Shown here one piece after another: positions 1 through 8,181 of a stretch of 64,000 nt of DNA. A model generated the notes under the pieces. The model ran no database searches. It was not told the DNA's origin and saw nothing but the letters and a program-made list of their open reading frames with translations. The position numbers and the translations under genes are program-made. The stretch is from Rhodobacteraceae bacterium CCMM004. Lineage in GTDB: Bacteria > Pseudomonadota > Alphaproteobacteria > Rhodobacterales > Rhodobacteraceae. The stretch lies in assembly GCA_004005435.1 (NCBI GenBank), contig RZWH01000004.1:255501-319500 (forward strand). Reading direction: 5' to 3'. How positions within the stretch are numbered: the first letter of the stretch is position 1; each line of letters begins with the position of its first letter.

Positions 1-993
1 CATGCGCAGGATGTCGCCCAACCGGCAGGTATAGCCCCATTCGTTGTCGTACCAGGCGTAGACCTTCACCTGCGTCCCGTTCACCACCATGGTCGATGGC
101 GCGTCGACGATGACCGAACGCGGGTCGTTCAGGAAATCGGCCGAGACCAGCGGCCGGGTCTCATAGCCCAGGATGCCCTTGAGCGGCCCCGCGGCGGCAG
201 CGGAGAACAGGGCGTTCACCTCGTCCTCCGTCGTCTCGCGGTCCATCTCGAACACGCAGTCGGTCAGCGAGGCGTTCAAGAGCGGCACCCGCACCGCGTG
301 CCCGTTCAACCGCCCCTTGAGCTCGGGGTAGATCAGCGTGATCGCCGTCGCCGATCCGGTCGTCGTCGGGATCAGCGAGGTCAGCGCCGACCGCGCCCGC
401 CGCGCATCCTTGGCTGGGCGGTCCACTATGGTCTGGGTGTTGGTGACATCGTGGATCGTGGTGATCGACCCGTGGCGGATGCCGATCCCCTCGTGCAGCA
501 CCTTGACCACCGGGGCGAGGCAATTCGTCGTGCAACTGGCCGCCGTGACGATCCGGTGCCGGTCGGGGTCGTAGAGGTGGTGGTTGATGCCGTAGACCAG
601 GTTCAGCGCGTCGTCATGCTTGACCGGGGCCGAGACCACGACCTTCTGCACCCCGGCGTCGAAATAGGGGGCCAGCGCTTCGGGCGACTTGAAGACGCCG
701 GTGCAGTCCACAACCACGTCGATGCCCATCTCGGACAGCGGCAGGTCCTCGATCGGGCGTTCGGCGGTCAGGGCCATCTGCTGCCCTTCGATCGTCAGGC
801 GGTCGCCCTCCTGCGCAATGTCGCGGGGCCAGCGGCCGTGGACGCTGTCGAACTCCAACAGGAGAGCGTGCTGCGCGGGGTCTCCACCCGGCTCGTTGAC
901 GAGGACGACGTCGCCGCCAGCCCCGCTGTCGATCAGGTCGCGGAGAAGCAGTTTGCCGATGCGGCCGAGGCCGTTGAGCGCGATGCGGGGCAT
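1..993 (-). CDS. gap: ArsJ-associated-type glyceraldehyde-3-phosphate dehydrogenase (3' end cut by window)
   Basis: NAD-dependent GAPDH in the cytoplasm. 331 codons are visible from ATG at 993 and the frame runs open off the left edge; from family length only a few residues should be missing. The N-terminal Rossmann motif LNGLGRIGK is present. The catalytic cysteine is in SCTTN (Cys154), and the C-terminal signature [11 protein letters not shown] is just inside the window. The gene starts 12 bp after the ArsR-ArsC fusion gene on the same strand. In other bacteria a GAPDH paralogue next to arsR forms 1-arseno-3-phosphoglycerate, which the membrane protein ArsJ exports. I infer that role from context; an arsJ gene would lie outside the window. 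A glycolytic GAPDH is the alternative. Confidence 0.88.
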   Translation of the reverse strand, partial: MPRIALNGLGRIGKLLLRDLIDSGAGGDVVLVNEPGGDPAQHALLLEFDSVHGRWPRDIAQEGDRLTIEGQQMALTAERPIEDLPLSEMGIDVVVDCTGVFKSPEALAPYFDAGVQKVVVSAPVKHDDALNLVYGINHHLYDPDRHRIVTAASCTTNCLAPVVKVLHEGIGIRHGSITTIHDVTNTQTIVDRPAKDARRARSALTSLIPTTTGSATAITLIYPELKGRLNGHAVRVPLLNASLTDCVFEMDRETTEDEVNALFSAAAAGPLKGILGYETRPLVSADFLNDPRSVIVDAPSTMVVNGTQVKVYAWYDNEWGYTCRLGDILRM

Positions 994-1005
994 GGGGTGT
1001 CCTCT

Positions 1006-1839
1006 TCAGGCGGTGGCGGTGTCGTCCGAGATCGTGTCCAGCCTCGACTGGATCGCGACGCGGTCGAGTTGGTCGAGCGGCAGGCTGACGAAACTGGCGA
1101 TCCGCCGCCGCAGCGCATCGAAGGTCCGGGCGAAGGCCAGCGCCTTTTCCGCCTCGGTGCCCTCCACCCGTGCGGGATCAGGCAGGCCCCAATGCCCGCT
1201 CAGCGGCTGACCGGGCCAGGGCGGACACTCCTCGTTCGCCGCGGTGTCGCAGACGGTGAACACGAAATCCATCCGCGGGGCCTGGGCGGTCTGGAACCGA
1301 CTGATATGCTTGGCATGGAGGTCGTCGGTGCCATACCCGGCCCTCCGCAGCATCTCCACCGCATGGGGGTTCAGCTCGGACCGCGGACGGATCCCAGCTG
1401 AGTGGGCGACGAACCGGCCCGCCCCCTCCCGCGCGAGAATCGCTTCGGCAATGATCGACCGGGCGGAGTTGCCCGAACAGATGAAGAGGACGTTGTAGGG
1501 CGCGTGGGCCATGGCTCCGGCTCCGGTTGTGGCGAGGGCGGTGCAGAGATCGGGGCGGCCGCGGCAGCAGTCGGCGGCGAGATAGTCGATGAGACCGCCC
1601 ATCCGGGCGGGCCGGGCGGAATAGAGCACGCGGCGCCCGTCGCGGGCCGCGGCGATCAGACCCGTGCGCTCCAGGTGCCCGAGATGTTGGGACGCGGTGT
1701 TGGGCTTCAGGTCCAACGCCGCGGCGATCTCCCCCGCCGCGACGCCGCGGGGAAAATGCCGCATGAGGAGCCGCACCACCGCGATCCGTCCGGGATGCGC
1801 GAGGGCTGACAGAAGGGTGATGGCGTCCGACGATTCCAT
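1006..1839 (-). CDS. ArsR repressor fused to thioredoxin-type arsenate reductase ArsC
   Basis: A single 277-residue protein with two domains. Residues 1-100 are an ArsR/SmtB winged helix, with recognition helix KPNTASQHLGHLERTGL and a vicinal Cys91-Cys92 pair that could bind arsenite. Residues 114-260 are a low-molecular-weight phosphatase fold with the CX5R loop CSGNSAR (Cys121 to Arg127). A second cysteine pair in CDTAANEEC (Cys197, Cys205) matches the relay cysteines of thioredoxin-coupled arsenate reductases. It should sense As(III) and reduce As(V). It probably represses its own operon through the palindrome just upstream. No clear Shine-Dalgarno precedes the ATG, so a leaderless message is possible. 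The domain assignment is strong; the dual function is inferred. Confidence 0.9.
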   Translation of the reverse strand: MESSDAITLLSALAHPGRIAVVRLLMRHFPRGVAAGEIAAALDLKPNTASQHLGHLERTGLIAAARDGRRVLYSARPARMGGLIDYLAADCCRGRPDLCTALATTGAGAMAHAPYNVLFICSGNSARSIIAEAILAREGAGRFVAHSAGIRPRSELNPHAVEMLRRAGYGTDDLHAKHISRFQTAQAPRMDFVFTVCDTAANEECPPWPGQPLSGHWGLPDPARVEGTEAEKALAFARTFDALRRRIASFVSLPLDQLDRVAIQSRLDTISDDTATA

Positions 1840-1841
1840 AT

Positions 1842-1857
1842 TTCATGAATATATGAA
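1842..1857. promoter_or_regulatory. Candidate ArsR operator
   Basis: Inverted repeat TTCAT-N6-ATGAA immediately upstream of the arsR-arsC start at 1839. It is AT-rich in a GC-rich context, and size and position fit an autoregulatory ArsR operator. Not verified. Confidence 0.5.
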
Positions 1858-1894
1858 GTATCAGCGCGTGGCCAGCCGGATTTTGGCGGTCGAG

Positions 1895-2791
1895 TCACGC
1901 GCCGAGGTGCCGACGACCCTCCACCGCGGCGAGGCGCATCTGCCGATGGCGCTCGCGAAACCGGGCAAGCTGGGTCTCGGTGTGGGTGCCCGAGCAGGCG
2001 GGGCACTGAACCCCCTCCTCATAGTGGGGATGTGCGCGATCCTGCGGCCCCACGGCCCCGCGGCATGCAGGGCAGAGCACGTGGGTGCCGGGGCGAAGAC
2101 CATGGCCCACCGCCACGCGCCCGTCGAAGACGAAGCATTCGCCGCGCCACAGGCTCTCCTCCTCCGGCACGTCGCGGAGATAGCCGAGGATCCCGCCCTT
2201 GAGGTGATAGACCTCCGGCACCCCCTGCGCGCGCAGCCACGCCGTCGCCTTTTCGCAGCGGATCCCGCCGGTGCAGAACATCGCGATGCGCGTGTCTGCG
2301 AAGCGCCCGGCATTCGCCGCCCACCAGTCGGGAAAGTCGCCGAACGCCCGGGTGCCGGGATCGACTGCACCGCGGAAGGTGCCCGCCGCCACCTCATAGG
2401 CGTTGCGCGTGTCGATGACCGCGACGTCCGGCGTCGCGATCAGGGCATTCCAATCACAGGGGTCCACATAGGTGCCGGCCCGGACCGGATTGACGGGGCG
2501 GCCGAACGTCACGATCTCGCGCTTCAGCCGCACCTTCAGCCGGCCGAAGGGCATGGTGGGCGCCACGCTGTCCTTCACCTCCAGCGCCGCGAACCCAGGC
2601 AGCGCGCGGAGATGCGCCAGCACCGCGTCGATCCCGTCCCGCGACCCCGCAATGGTGCCGTTGATCCCCTCGGGGGCCAGCAGCACGGAGCCGCGAACGC
2701 CCTGGGCCGCACAGACGGCGCGCAGCGGCCCCCGCACCGCGCCCGGGTCGCGGAGCGGCGCAAAGCGGTAGAAGGCGGCGACGGCGATCAT
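1895..2791 (-). CDS. trhO: tRNA uridine(34) 5-hydroxylase, rhodanese-like (TrhO/YceA)
   Basis: Oxygen-dependent hydroxylase that makes 5-hydroxyuridine at the wobble position of several tRNAs in the cytoplasm. The 298-residue product has an N-terminal acylphosphatase-like domain with LAPEGINGTIAG and a central rhodanese domain with VIDTRNAYEV. The catalytic loop CTGGIRCEKA carries the active cysteine. The C-terminal region has paired cysteines (CPACRGA, CPACSGTH), as is common in the family. I chose the ATG at 2791 because the protein then begins at the conserved FYRFAPL segment; an upstream ATG at 2845 adds 18 unconserved residues. It is divergent from pncA. Confidence 0.9.
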   Translation of the reverse strand: MIAVAAFYRFAPLRDPGAVRGPLRAVCAAQGVRGSVLLAPEGINGTIAGSRDGIDAVLAHLRALPGFAALEVKDSVAPTMPFGRLKVRLKREIVTFGRPVNPVRAGTYVDPCDWNALIATPDVAVIDTRNAYEVAAGTFRGAVDPGTRAFGDFPDWWAANAGRFADTRIAMFCTGGIRCEKATAWLRAQGVPEVYHLKGGILGYLRDVPEEESLWRGECFVFDGRVAVGHGLRPGTHVLCPACRGAVGPQDRAHPHYEEGVQCPACSGTHTETQLARFRERHRQMRLAAVEGRRHLGA

Positions 2792-2910
2792 GGCCCGCGG
2801 GTAGGAGATCGGGCGCAGAAAGGCAATCCGCCGCCGCGAGGGCACCCTGGCGATTGACCCCCATGACGGCGGTGGCTAGCCATGGGGGCGCCCCAGACCG
2901 GAGACCCGCC

Positions 2911-3507
2911 ATGGCCGACGCCCTGATCGTCATCGACGTCCAGAACGATTTCTGCCCCGGCGGCGCGCTTGCGGTGCCCGAGGGCGACGCGATCGTGCCG
3001 GGCATCAACGCGCTGATGGACGACTTCGCCGCGGTGATCCTGACCCAGGACTGGCATCCCGCCGACCACGCCTCGTTTGCCTCGCAGCACCCGGGCAAGG
3101 CGCCGATGGAGATGACCGAGATGGCCTATGGCCCGCAGGTCCTGTGGCCCGACCACTGCGTGCAGGGCACCCATGGCGCGGCGTTCCACGAGGGTCTCGC
3201 CACCGACCGCGCCGACCTGATCCTGCGCAAGGGGTTCCGCCGCCAGATCGACAGCTACTCGGCGTTCTTCGAGAACGACCGCAAAACCCCCACGGGGCTC
3301 GAGGGCTACCTGCGCACCCGCGGCATCCGCCGGGTGACGCTGGTGGGACTGGCGCTCGATTTCTGCGTGAACTACTCCGCCGTCGACGCCGCCTCCCTCG
3401 GCCTCGCCGTCACCGTCCGCACCGACCTGACCCGCGCCATCGACCTCGACGGCTCTCTCGCCGCCGCGCGGGCCGGGATGGAGGACGTGGGGGTGGAGTT
3501 GGCCTGA
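2911..3507 (+). CDS. pncA: Nicotinamidase/pyrazinamidase
   Basis: Hydrolyses nicotinamide to nicotinate in NAD salvage (cytoplasm). 198 residues of the isochorismatase-like hydrolase fold. Visible catalytic elements are Asp9 in VIDVQNDF, the lysine in ILRKGF and the nucleophilic cysteine in ALDFCVNYS. The metal-binding segment is QDWHPADHASF. The start at 2911 has GGAG about 6 bases upstream; a longer in-frame start at 2854 lacks family similarity. The product would feed nicotinate to PncB encoded at 4737. The two genes point the same way but are separated by a Fic gene. Confidence 0.95.
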   Translation: MADALIVIDVQNDFCPGGALAVPEGDAIVPGINALMDDFAAVILTQDWHPADHASFASQHPGKAPMEMTEMAYGPQVLWPDHCVQGTHGAAFHEGLATDRADLILRKGFRRQIDSYSAFFENDRKTPTGLEGYLRTRGIRRVTLVGLALDFCVNYSAVDAASLGLAVTVRTDLTRAIDLDGSLAAARAGMEDVGVELA

Positions 3508-3508
3508 G

Positions 3509-4630
3509 GTGGGACCGGTCTGCTACCACCTTGGAGAATTTCCGCCCGAGACACTCGACTGGTCGCGCCTCGTTGCCCTCGTAGGGAGGGCAAACGCCGC
3601 GCTCGCAAGGTTCGACGGGCTGGTCTCTGCGGTTCCAAACGCAAACGTCCTCCTCTCGCCCCTGACCACGCAGGAAGCGGTCCTGTCGTCGCGCATCGAA
3701 GGAACTCAGGTCACGATGGGCGAAGTGCTCGAGATCGAGGCGGCGGACGACGACACCCACCTCGATTCCGGTCGCCGCGACGACGCTGAGGAAGTCCGCA
3801 ATTACCGCGCTGCCCTCATCTTCGCCGCTGGGGCCGCTCGCGCCCGCGGACTGTCGCTGCACCTGCTGCGTGAAGCTCATGCGATCCTCATGGACGGCGT
3901 GCGTGGCCGTGACCAAAGTCCAGGCGCCTTCCGGGTCGAGCAGAACTGGATTGGACCCGCCGGATGCCCGATCGAGCAGGCCAGCTTCGTTCCGATCCCA
4001 CAGGAGCATTTGGCGACCGGGCTCGAGCGATGGGCGACGTTCACGAGTAATGCGCATGGGAGCGATCCTTTGATCCTTACGGCGCTGATGCACCTGGAGT
4101 TCGAGGCGCTCCATCCGTTCAAGGACGGAAACGGGCGTCTGGGACGTATGCTCATCCCGCTTCAGCTGGCACAGTCCGGCGCGCTGTCCGGGCCGCATTT
4201 CTTTATGAGCGGTTATCTGGAGGCGAACCGAGACGAGTATGTCCATCGGATGAGGCGGGTCTCGAGCCACGGCGAATGGTCGGAATGGGTAGAGTTCTTC
4301 CTCGCCGGCGTGCTCGATCAGGCCGTCGAGAACCGTGGCAGAGCCGAACGCATCGTCGCGCTGTTTCAGGAAATGCAGCACGATATCGCCGCCAAGACGC
4401 ATTCCCAGTATGCCAGTCTTGCAGCGGAGTTCATCTTCAGCCGCCCGGTCTTTCCCAGCAGCGCGTTCTCGGTCGGTAGCGGGATCCCAAAGCCAACCGC
4501 ACTGCGTATGCTGCCGGTGCTCCGCGACCATGGCATCCTCGCAACGGTCCGGGCGGCCTCCGGTCGTCGCCCTGCCGTGTATGCGTTCCGTGATCTCATC
4601 AACATCACAGAGGGGCGTGACGTGCTTTGA
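3509..4630 (+). CDS. Fic-family protein with N-terminal inhibitory motif and C-terminal winged helix
   Basis: Fic enzymes usually transfer AMP from ATP to a hydroxyl on a target protein. The 373-residue product has the complete active-site motif HPFKDGNGRLGR (from about residue 202), with catalytic His and the Mg/ATP-binding residues. An N-terminal segment SSRIEG (Glu64) matches the inhibitory (S/T)xxxE(G/N) helix, which would place it in the intrinsically autoinhibited class II. The last 100 residues look like a winged-helix module, as in Fic/DOC proteins of the SO_4266 type. It starts with GTG two bases after the pncA stop. Its codon choice seems less GC-biased than its neighbours, suggesting acquisition. 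The target is unknown and no antitoxin gene is adjacent. Confidence 0.88.
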   Translation: MGPVCYHLGEFPPETLDWSRLVALVGRANAALARFDGLVSAVPNANVLLSPLTTQEAVLSSRIEGTQVTMGEVLEIEAADDDTHLDSGRRDDAEEVRNYRAALIFAAGAARARGLSLHLLREAHAILMDGVRGRDQSPGAFRVEQNWIGPAGCPIEQASFVPIPQEHLATGLERWATFTSNAHGSDPLILTALMHLEFEALHPFKDGNGRLGRMLIPLQLAQSGALSGPHFFMSGYLEANRDEYVHRMRRVSSHGEWSEWVEFFLAGVLDQAVENRGRAERIVALFQEMQHDIAAKTHSQYASLAAEFIFSRPVFPSSAFSVGSGIPKPTALRMLPVLRDHGILATVRAASGRRPAVYAFRDLINITEGRDVL

Positions 4631-4679
4631 GTTGCGTCTATGCTCGACAAGCTGATTTGTTGATCACGAAACGCGATCC

Positions 4680-4720
4680 GTGAGACACAAGATCTATCGT
4701 TGCGCACCGGTGAGACACAA
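4680..4720. repeat. Direct repeat GTGAGACACAA x2 before pncB
   Basis: The 11-mer GTGAGACACAA occurs at 4680-4690 and again at 4710-4720, exactly 30 bp apart. It ends 16 bp before the pncB ATG. It could be a paired operator for an NAD-responsive regulator or a trace of the rearrangement that placed fic here. Function is not established. Confidence 0.45.
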
Positions 4721-4736
4721 AAAAGAAGGGCCGCCC

Positions 4737-6029
4737 ATGGTCGACATCGCTACCCGTGTCTACAATCACAAATGGAAGATCGACCCGATCGTCCGCAGTC
4801 TCATCGACACCGATTTCTACAAGGTGCTGATGTGCCAGTCTATTTTCAGGAACAAGCCCGACACCGACGTCACCTTTTCCCTGATCAACCGGACCAAGTC
4901 GGTGCGGCTGGCCGAGCTGATCGACGAGGGAGAGCTGAGGGAACAGCTCGACCACATCCGCTCCTTGTCGCTCAGCCGGGGCGAGTCGACCTGGATGCGC
5001 GGCAACACCTTTTACGGCAAGCGGCAGATGTTCACGCCCGAGTTCATGGACTGGTTCGAGGCGCTGCGCCTGCCGCCCTACGAGCTGGAGACGCGGGACG
5101 GGCAGTACGAACTGACCTTCGAGGGCAAGTGGCCCGAGGTCATGCTGTGGGAGATCCCGGCGCTGGCGGTGCTGATGGAACTGCGCTCGCGCCGGGTGCT
5201 GCGGGACATGGGGCGGTTCGAGCTGCAGGTGCTCTATGCCCGGGCGATGACCAAACTGTGGGAGAAGGTGGAGGCGCTGAGGGGGCTCGACGGCCTGCGC
5301 ATCGCCGATTTCGGCACGCGGCGGCGGCATTCCTTCCTCTGGCAGGACTGGTGCGTGCAGGCGATGCAGGAGGGGCTGGGCGACAGCTTTACCGGCACGT
5401 CCAACTGTCTCATCGCGCTGAGGAGCGAGGTCGAGGCGATCGGCACGAACGCCCACGAACTGCCCATGGTCTATGCCGCGCTGGCCGACGGGGACGACGC
5501 GCTGCGCCAGGCGCCCTACGATGTGCTGGCCGACTGGCACGAAGAGCACGACGGCAACCTGCGCATCATCCTCCCCGACACCTACGGCACCGCGGGGTTC
5601 CTTGAGCGCGCGCCCGACTGGCTGGCCGGATGGACCGGGATCCGCATCGATTCGGGCGATCCGGCGGAGGGGGCGGAGACCGCCATCCGCTGGTGGCGCG
5701 AGCGGGGCGAGGATCCGGCGGAGAAGCTGGTGATCTTTTCCGACGGGTTGGACGTGGACAAGATCCGTGAGTTGCACCGGCAGTTCTCGGGGCGGGTGCG
5801 CGTCAGCTTTGGCTGGGGCACACTGTTGACCAACGACTTTCGCGGGCTGGTTCCGGGCGATGCCCTGGCGCCGTTCAGCCTGGTGTGCAAGGCGGTGGCG
5901 GCGAACGGCCGCCCGACGGTCAAGCTCTCAGACAACCCGCGCAAGGCGATGGGACCCGCCGAAGAGGTGGCCCGCTACAAGCGGGTGTTTGGCGTGGGGA
6001 CCCAGGAGATCCGCGAGGTGGTGGTCTGA
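4737..6029 (+). CDS. pncB: Nicotinate phosphoribosyltransferase
   Basis: Converts nicotinate and PRPP, with ATP, to nicotinate mononucleotide in the Preiss-Handler salvage route. 430 residues, the usual length. Recognisable segments are [12 protein letters not shown] at the N-terminus, [12 protein letters not shown] around residue 200, GTSNC, and the phosphate-binding region with IRIDSGDP and IFSDGLD. The start at 4737 follows AAGAAGGG at 4725-4732. An in-frame start at 4680 would add 19 residues encoded by the upstream repeat and is unlikely. Together with PncA it completes nicotinamide to NaMN. Confidence 0.95.
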   Translation: MVDIATRVYNHKWKIDPIVRSLIDTDFYKVLMCQSIFRNKPDTDVTFSLINRTKSVRLAELIDEGELREQLDHIRSLSLSRGESTWMRGNTFYGKRQMFTPEFMDWFEALRLPPYELETRDGQYELTFEGKWPEVMLWEIPALAVLMELRSRRVLRDMGRFELQVLYARAMTKLWEKVEALRGLDGLRIADFGTRRRHSFLWQDWCVQAMQEGLGDSFTGTSNCLIALRSEVEAIGTNAHELPMVYAALADGDDALRQAPYDVLADWHEEHDGNLRIILPDTYGTAGFLERAPDWLAGWTGIRIDSGDPAEGAETAIRWWRERGEDPAEKLVIFSDGLDVDKIRELHRQFSGRVRVSFGWGTLLTNDFRGLVPGDALAPFSLVCKAVAANGRPTVKLSDNPRKAMGPAEEVARYKRVFGVGTQEIREVVV

Positions 6030-6136
6030 GCCGCGGTCGGGCGGCGGGCTTTCGCCTGGGACGCGGGGCCTGCGTTCCGGTGCCCCCCGCGATCTCCTAT
6101 GATCCCGGCGCGGACGCGACAGGGGAGCGGCAGACG

Positions 6137-6826
6137 GTGAGCAGAGACGAGCGCAGCGCGGGCGGACCGGCCCTCGCCCTGGCCCTGGCGCTGTCCGCCG
6201 CGGGCACGGGGATCGCCGCCGCGCACCCGCACGTGTTCATCGACACGGGGCTCACGCTGGCCTTCGACGGCGACGGGGTGCTGGAGGCGGTCACGGTCGA
6301 GTGGACCTACGACGCCTTCTACTCCCTCCTCATCGTCGAGGAGGCGCGGCTGGACGGCGACGGCGACGGGGTGCCGGACCCAGAGGCGCTGATCGACTAT
6401 GCCGGGCACGACGTGGATTGGGAGGCGGGCTTTCCCGGAGATCTGGCGCTGACGGTCGACGGGGTCGCGGCGACGCTGGGCCCGCCGGTCGACCACGTAG
6501 CGCTCTATGTGGACGGTCGGATCGTCACGCGGCACACCCGGCCGGTGACCGCGCCCGCGGCAGCGCCGGCGCGCGAGATCTTGGCGCGGGCCTACGATCC
6601 CACCTACTTCGTCGCCTACGACGTGCCCGAGATTCCGCGAACCACGGGCGGGGCGGTGTGCGCCGCCGTCCGGGACGCCGCCGACCGGGCGGCCGCCCAG
6701 CGCGCCTTCGGCGACGCCTTGGCGGCCCTAGACATGCCCGACGATCCGTTCGAGCCGGTCGACATCCCCGACATCGGCATCCACTTCGCCGACACGTTCA
6801 CGCTCAGATGCGCGCCCTCCGCCTGA
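6137..6826 (+). CDS. DUF1007 family periplasmic protein
   Basis: 229 residues from GTG at 6137, with AGGGGAG at 6120-6126 as a possible ribosome binding site. An N-terminal hydrophobic segment rich in Ala/Leu looks like a signal peptide ending before AAHPHVFID. That HPH segment at the predicted mature N-terminus is typical of DUF1007 and could bind a metal. The family is almost always encoded next to a NicO/RcnA-type permease, as here, where the stop overlaps the next start by 19 bp. I infer a periplasmic metal-handling partner for that permease. The actual ligand is unknown. Confidence 0.8.
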   Translation: MSRDERSAGGPALALALALSAAGTGIAAAHPHVFIDTGLTLAFDGDGVLEAVTVEWTYDAFYSLLIVEEARLDGDGDGVPDPEALIDYAGHDVDWEAGFPGDLALTVDGVAATLGPPVDHVALYVDGRIVTRHTRPVTAPAAAPAREILARAYDPTYFVAYDVPEIPRTTGGAVCAAVRDAADRAAAQRAFGDALAALDMPDDPFEPVDIPDIGIHFADTFTLRCAPSA

Positions 6827-7698
6827 CGCTCCTGGCCGCCGTCGCGGCGCTGGCTCTGGCCGCGGCGCTGTGGAGCGGGGACATCGCCGCGGCCGCAGCC
6901 GATGCGCAGCGGACGGCGCAGAACGCGCTGGCCGAGGCGCTGCGGGCGGTTCAGGCCGGCGAGCCGGGGGCGGTGGCGGCGGTGCTGACCGTCTGCTTCG
7001 CCTACGGGTTCGCCCACGCGGTGGGGCCAGGCCATGGCAAGGTCCTGATCGGCGGCTACGGAGTCGGGCGGCCGGTCCGCCCGTGGGCGCTGATCGCTGC
7101 GGCGGTGCTGTCGTCCCTGGGTCAGGCGGTGACGGCGGTGGCCCTGGTGAGCGGCGGGTTCCTGCTGTTCGGTCTGACGCGGCAGCAGATGACCGGCCTA
7201 GCCGAGACCGAGCTGGCGGCGGCGAGCGCGGCGGCCATCGCGCTGATCGGGGTGTGGCTGGTGGTCAGGGGCGGGCGCGGCCTGGTCCGCGCAGGCCGAG
7301 ACCGGCACGGCCACGATCACGACCATGGACATGGGCACGACTGCGGACACAGTCACGGCCCCTCCGCGGACGAGATCGCAGCCGCGGGCAGCCCCCGCGC
7401 CATCGCTCTGCTGATCCTGTCGGTGGCGATCCGTCCCTGCACCGGGGCGCTGTTTTTGCTGGTGATCGCCTGGTATCTCGGCGCGGCGGCGGTAGGGATC
7501 GCGGGCGCGTTCGCCATGGCGCTTGGCACCGCGGCCGTAACCGTGGCCGTCGCCCTCGCCGCGGTCTGGTCGCGCCAGGCGGCAAGCGGGCTGGTCCGGG
7601 CGGGCGGGCGCGTCGCGCTGCTGATGCCCGCCCTGGAAATCGTGGCCGGAGCGGCGGTCGCGGTTATCGCGCTCCGCCTGATGATGCAGATCGTCTGA
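6808..7698 (+). CDS. NicO-family nickel/cobalt transporter
   Basis: Inner-membrane permease of 296 residues with about six hydrophobic segments. The conserved first motif reads FAHAVGPGHGKVLIGGY, and a second (IRPCTGALFLL) is the other family signature. Between them is a histidine-rich cytoplasmic loop (residues about 168-185, HGHDHDHGHGHDCGHSHG) typical of RcnA/NicO proteins that bind Ni or Co. The start codon lies inside the end of the DUF1007 gene, indicating translational coupling. Family members either export Ni/Co (RcnA) or supply metal enzymes. The direction of transport cannot be read from sequence, and no urease or cobalamin genes are nearby. Confidence 0.85.
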   Translation: MRALRLTLLAAVAALALAAALWSGDIAAAAADAQRTAQNALAEALRAVQAGEPGAVAAVLTVCFAYGFAHAVGPGHGKVLIGGYGVGRPVRPWALIAAAVLSSLGQAVTAVALVSGGFLLFGLTRQQMTGLAETELAAASAAAIALIGVWLVVRGGRGLVRAGRDRHGHDHDHGHGHDCGHSHGPSADEIAAAGSPRAIALLILSVAIRPCTGALFLLVIAWYLGAAAVGIAGAFAMALGTAAVTVAVALAAVWSRQAASGLVRAGGRVALLMPALEIVAGAAVAVIALRLMMQIV

Positions 7699-7726
7699 GC
7701 GGCCCCGCCGTGGCGGGCGCCCGGGA

Positions 7727-8014
7727 TCAGCCGTTGACGCTGTCCTTGAGCGCCTTGGCGATGGTCATCTTGACCACCTTGTCGGCGTCCTTCTTGATCT
7801 GCTCGCCCGTGGCGGGGTTGCGGACCATGCGCTCGGGGCGCTCGCGGCAATAGATCTTGCCGACCCCGGGGAGGGTCACGGCGCCGCCGTTCGACACCTC
7901 TTCGGTGATGATCGACGTGATCGCGTCCAGCGCCTCACCTGCCGATTTCTTGTCGCTGTCCATCTTTTCGGCCAGCGCGGCGACGAGCTGGGTCTTGGTC
8001 ATCGGTTTCGCCAT
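7727..8014 (-). CDS. hup: HU-family DNA-binding protein
   Basis: Small nucleoid protein (95 residues) that bends DNA non-specifically. It has the HU/IHF fold, with an N-terminal helical dimerisation region starting MAKPMTKTQLVAALAEK, then GVGKIYCRERPERMVRNPATGE, which holds the DNA-contacting arm and the conserved Asn-Pro. The ATG at 8014 is preceded by AGGAGA at good spacing; an upstream in-frame ATG at 8050 is not supported. It is oriented tail to tail with the NicO gene. Confidence 0.92.
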   Translation of the reverse strand: MAKPMTKTQLVAALAEKMDSDKKSAGEALDAITSIITEEVSNGGAVTLPGVGKIYCRERPERMVRNPATGEQIKKDADKVVKMTIAKALKDSVNG

Positions 8015-8106
8015 GGGTCTTCTCCTGTCACTGCCCGAATTATGGGTCATTGCCGCGATTTAACGGCATATATGGGTGCGGCACAACGACTAGTGTGCAC
8101 CCGCAA

Positions 8107-8143
8107 GACAAAAAACAAGTGAAAACGGCCGAAATCGGCCGGT
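8107..8143 (-). terminator. Rho-independent terminator of amn
   Basis: Read on the minus strand, CGGCCGA-TT-TCGGCCG forms a 7-bp GC-rich stem (8126-8141), followed by TTTTC and then a TTTTTT run. It lies about 40 bp beyond the amn stop codon. Confidence 0.75.
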
Positions 8144-8181
8144 CAGGCGCCCCTCCGGCCGCGAAAACCGGGACGGGAGGG

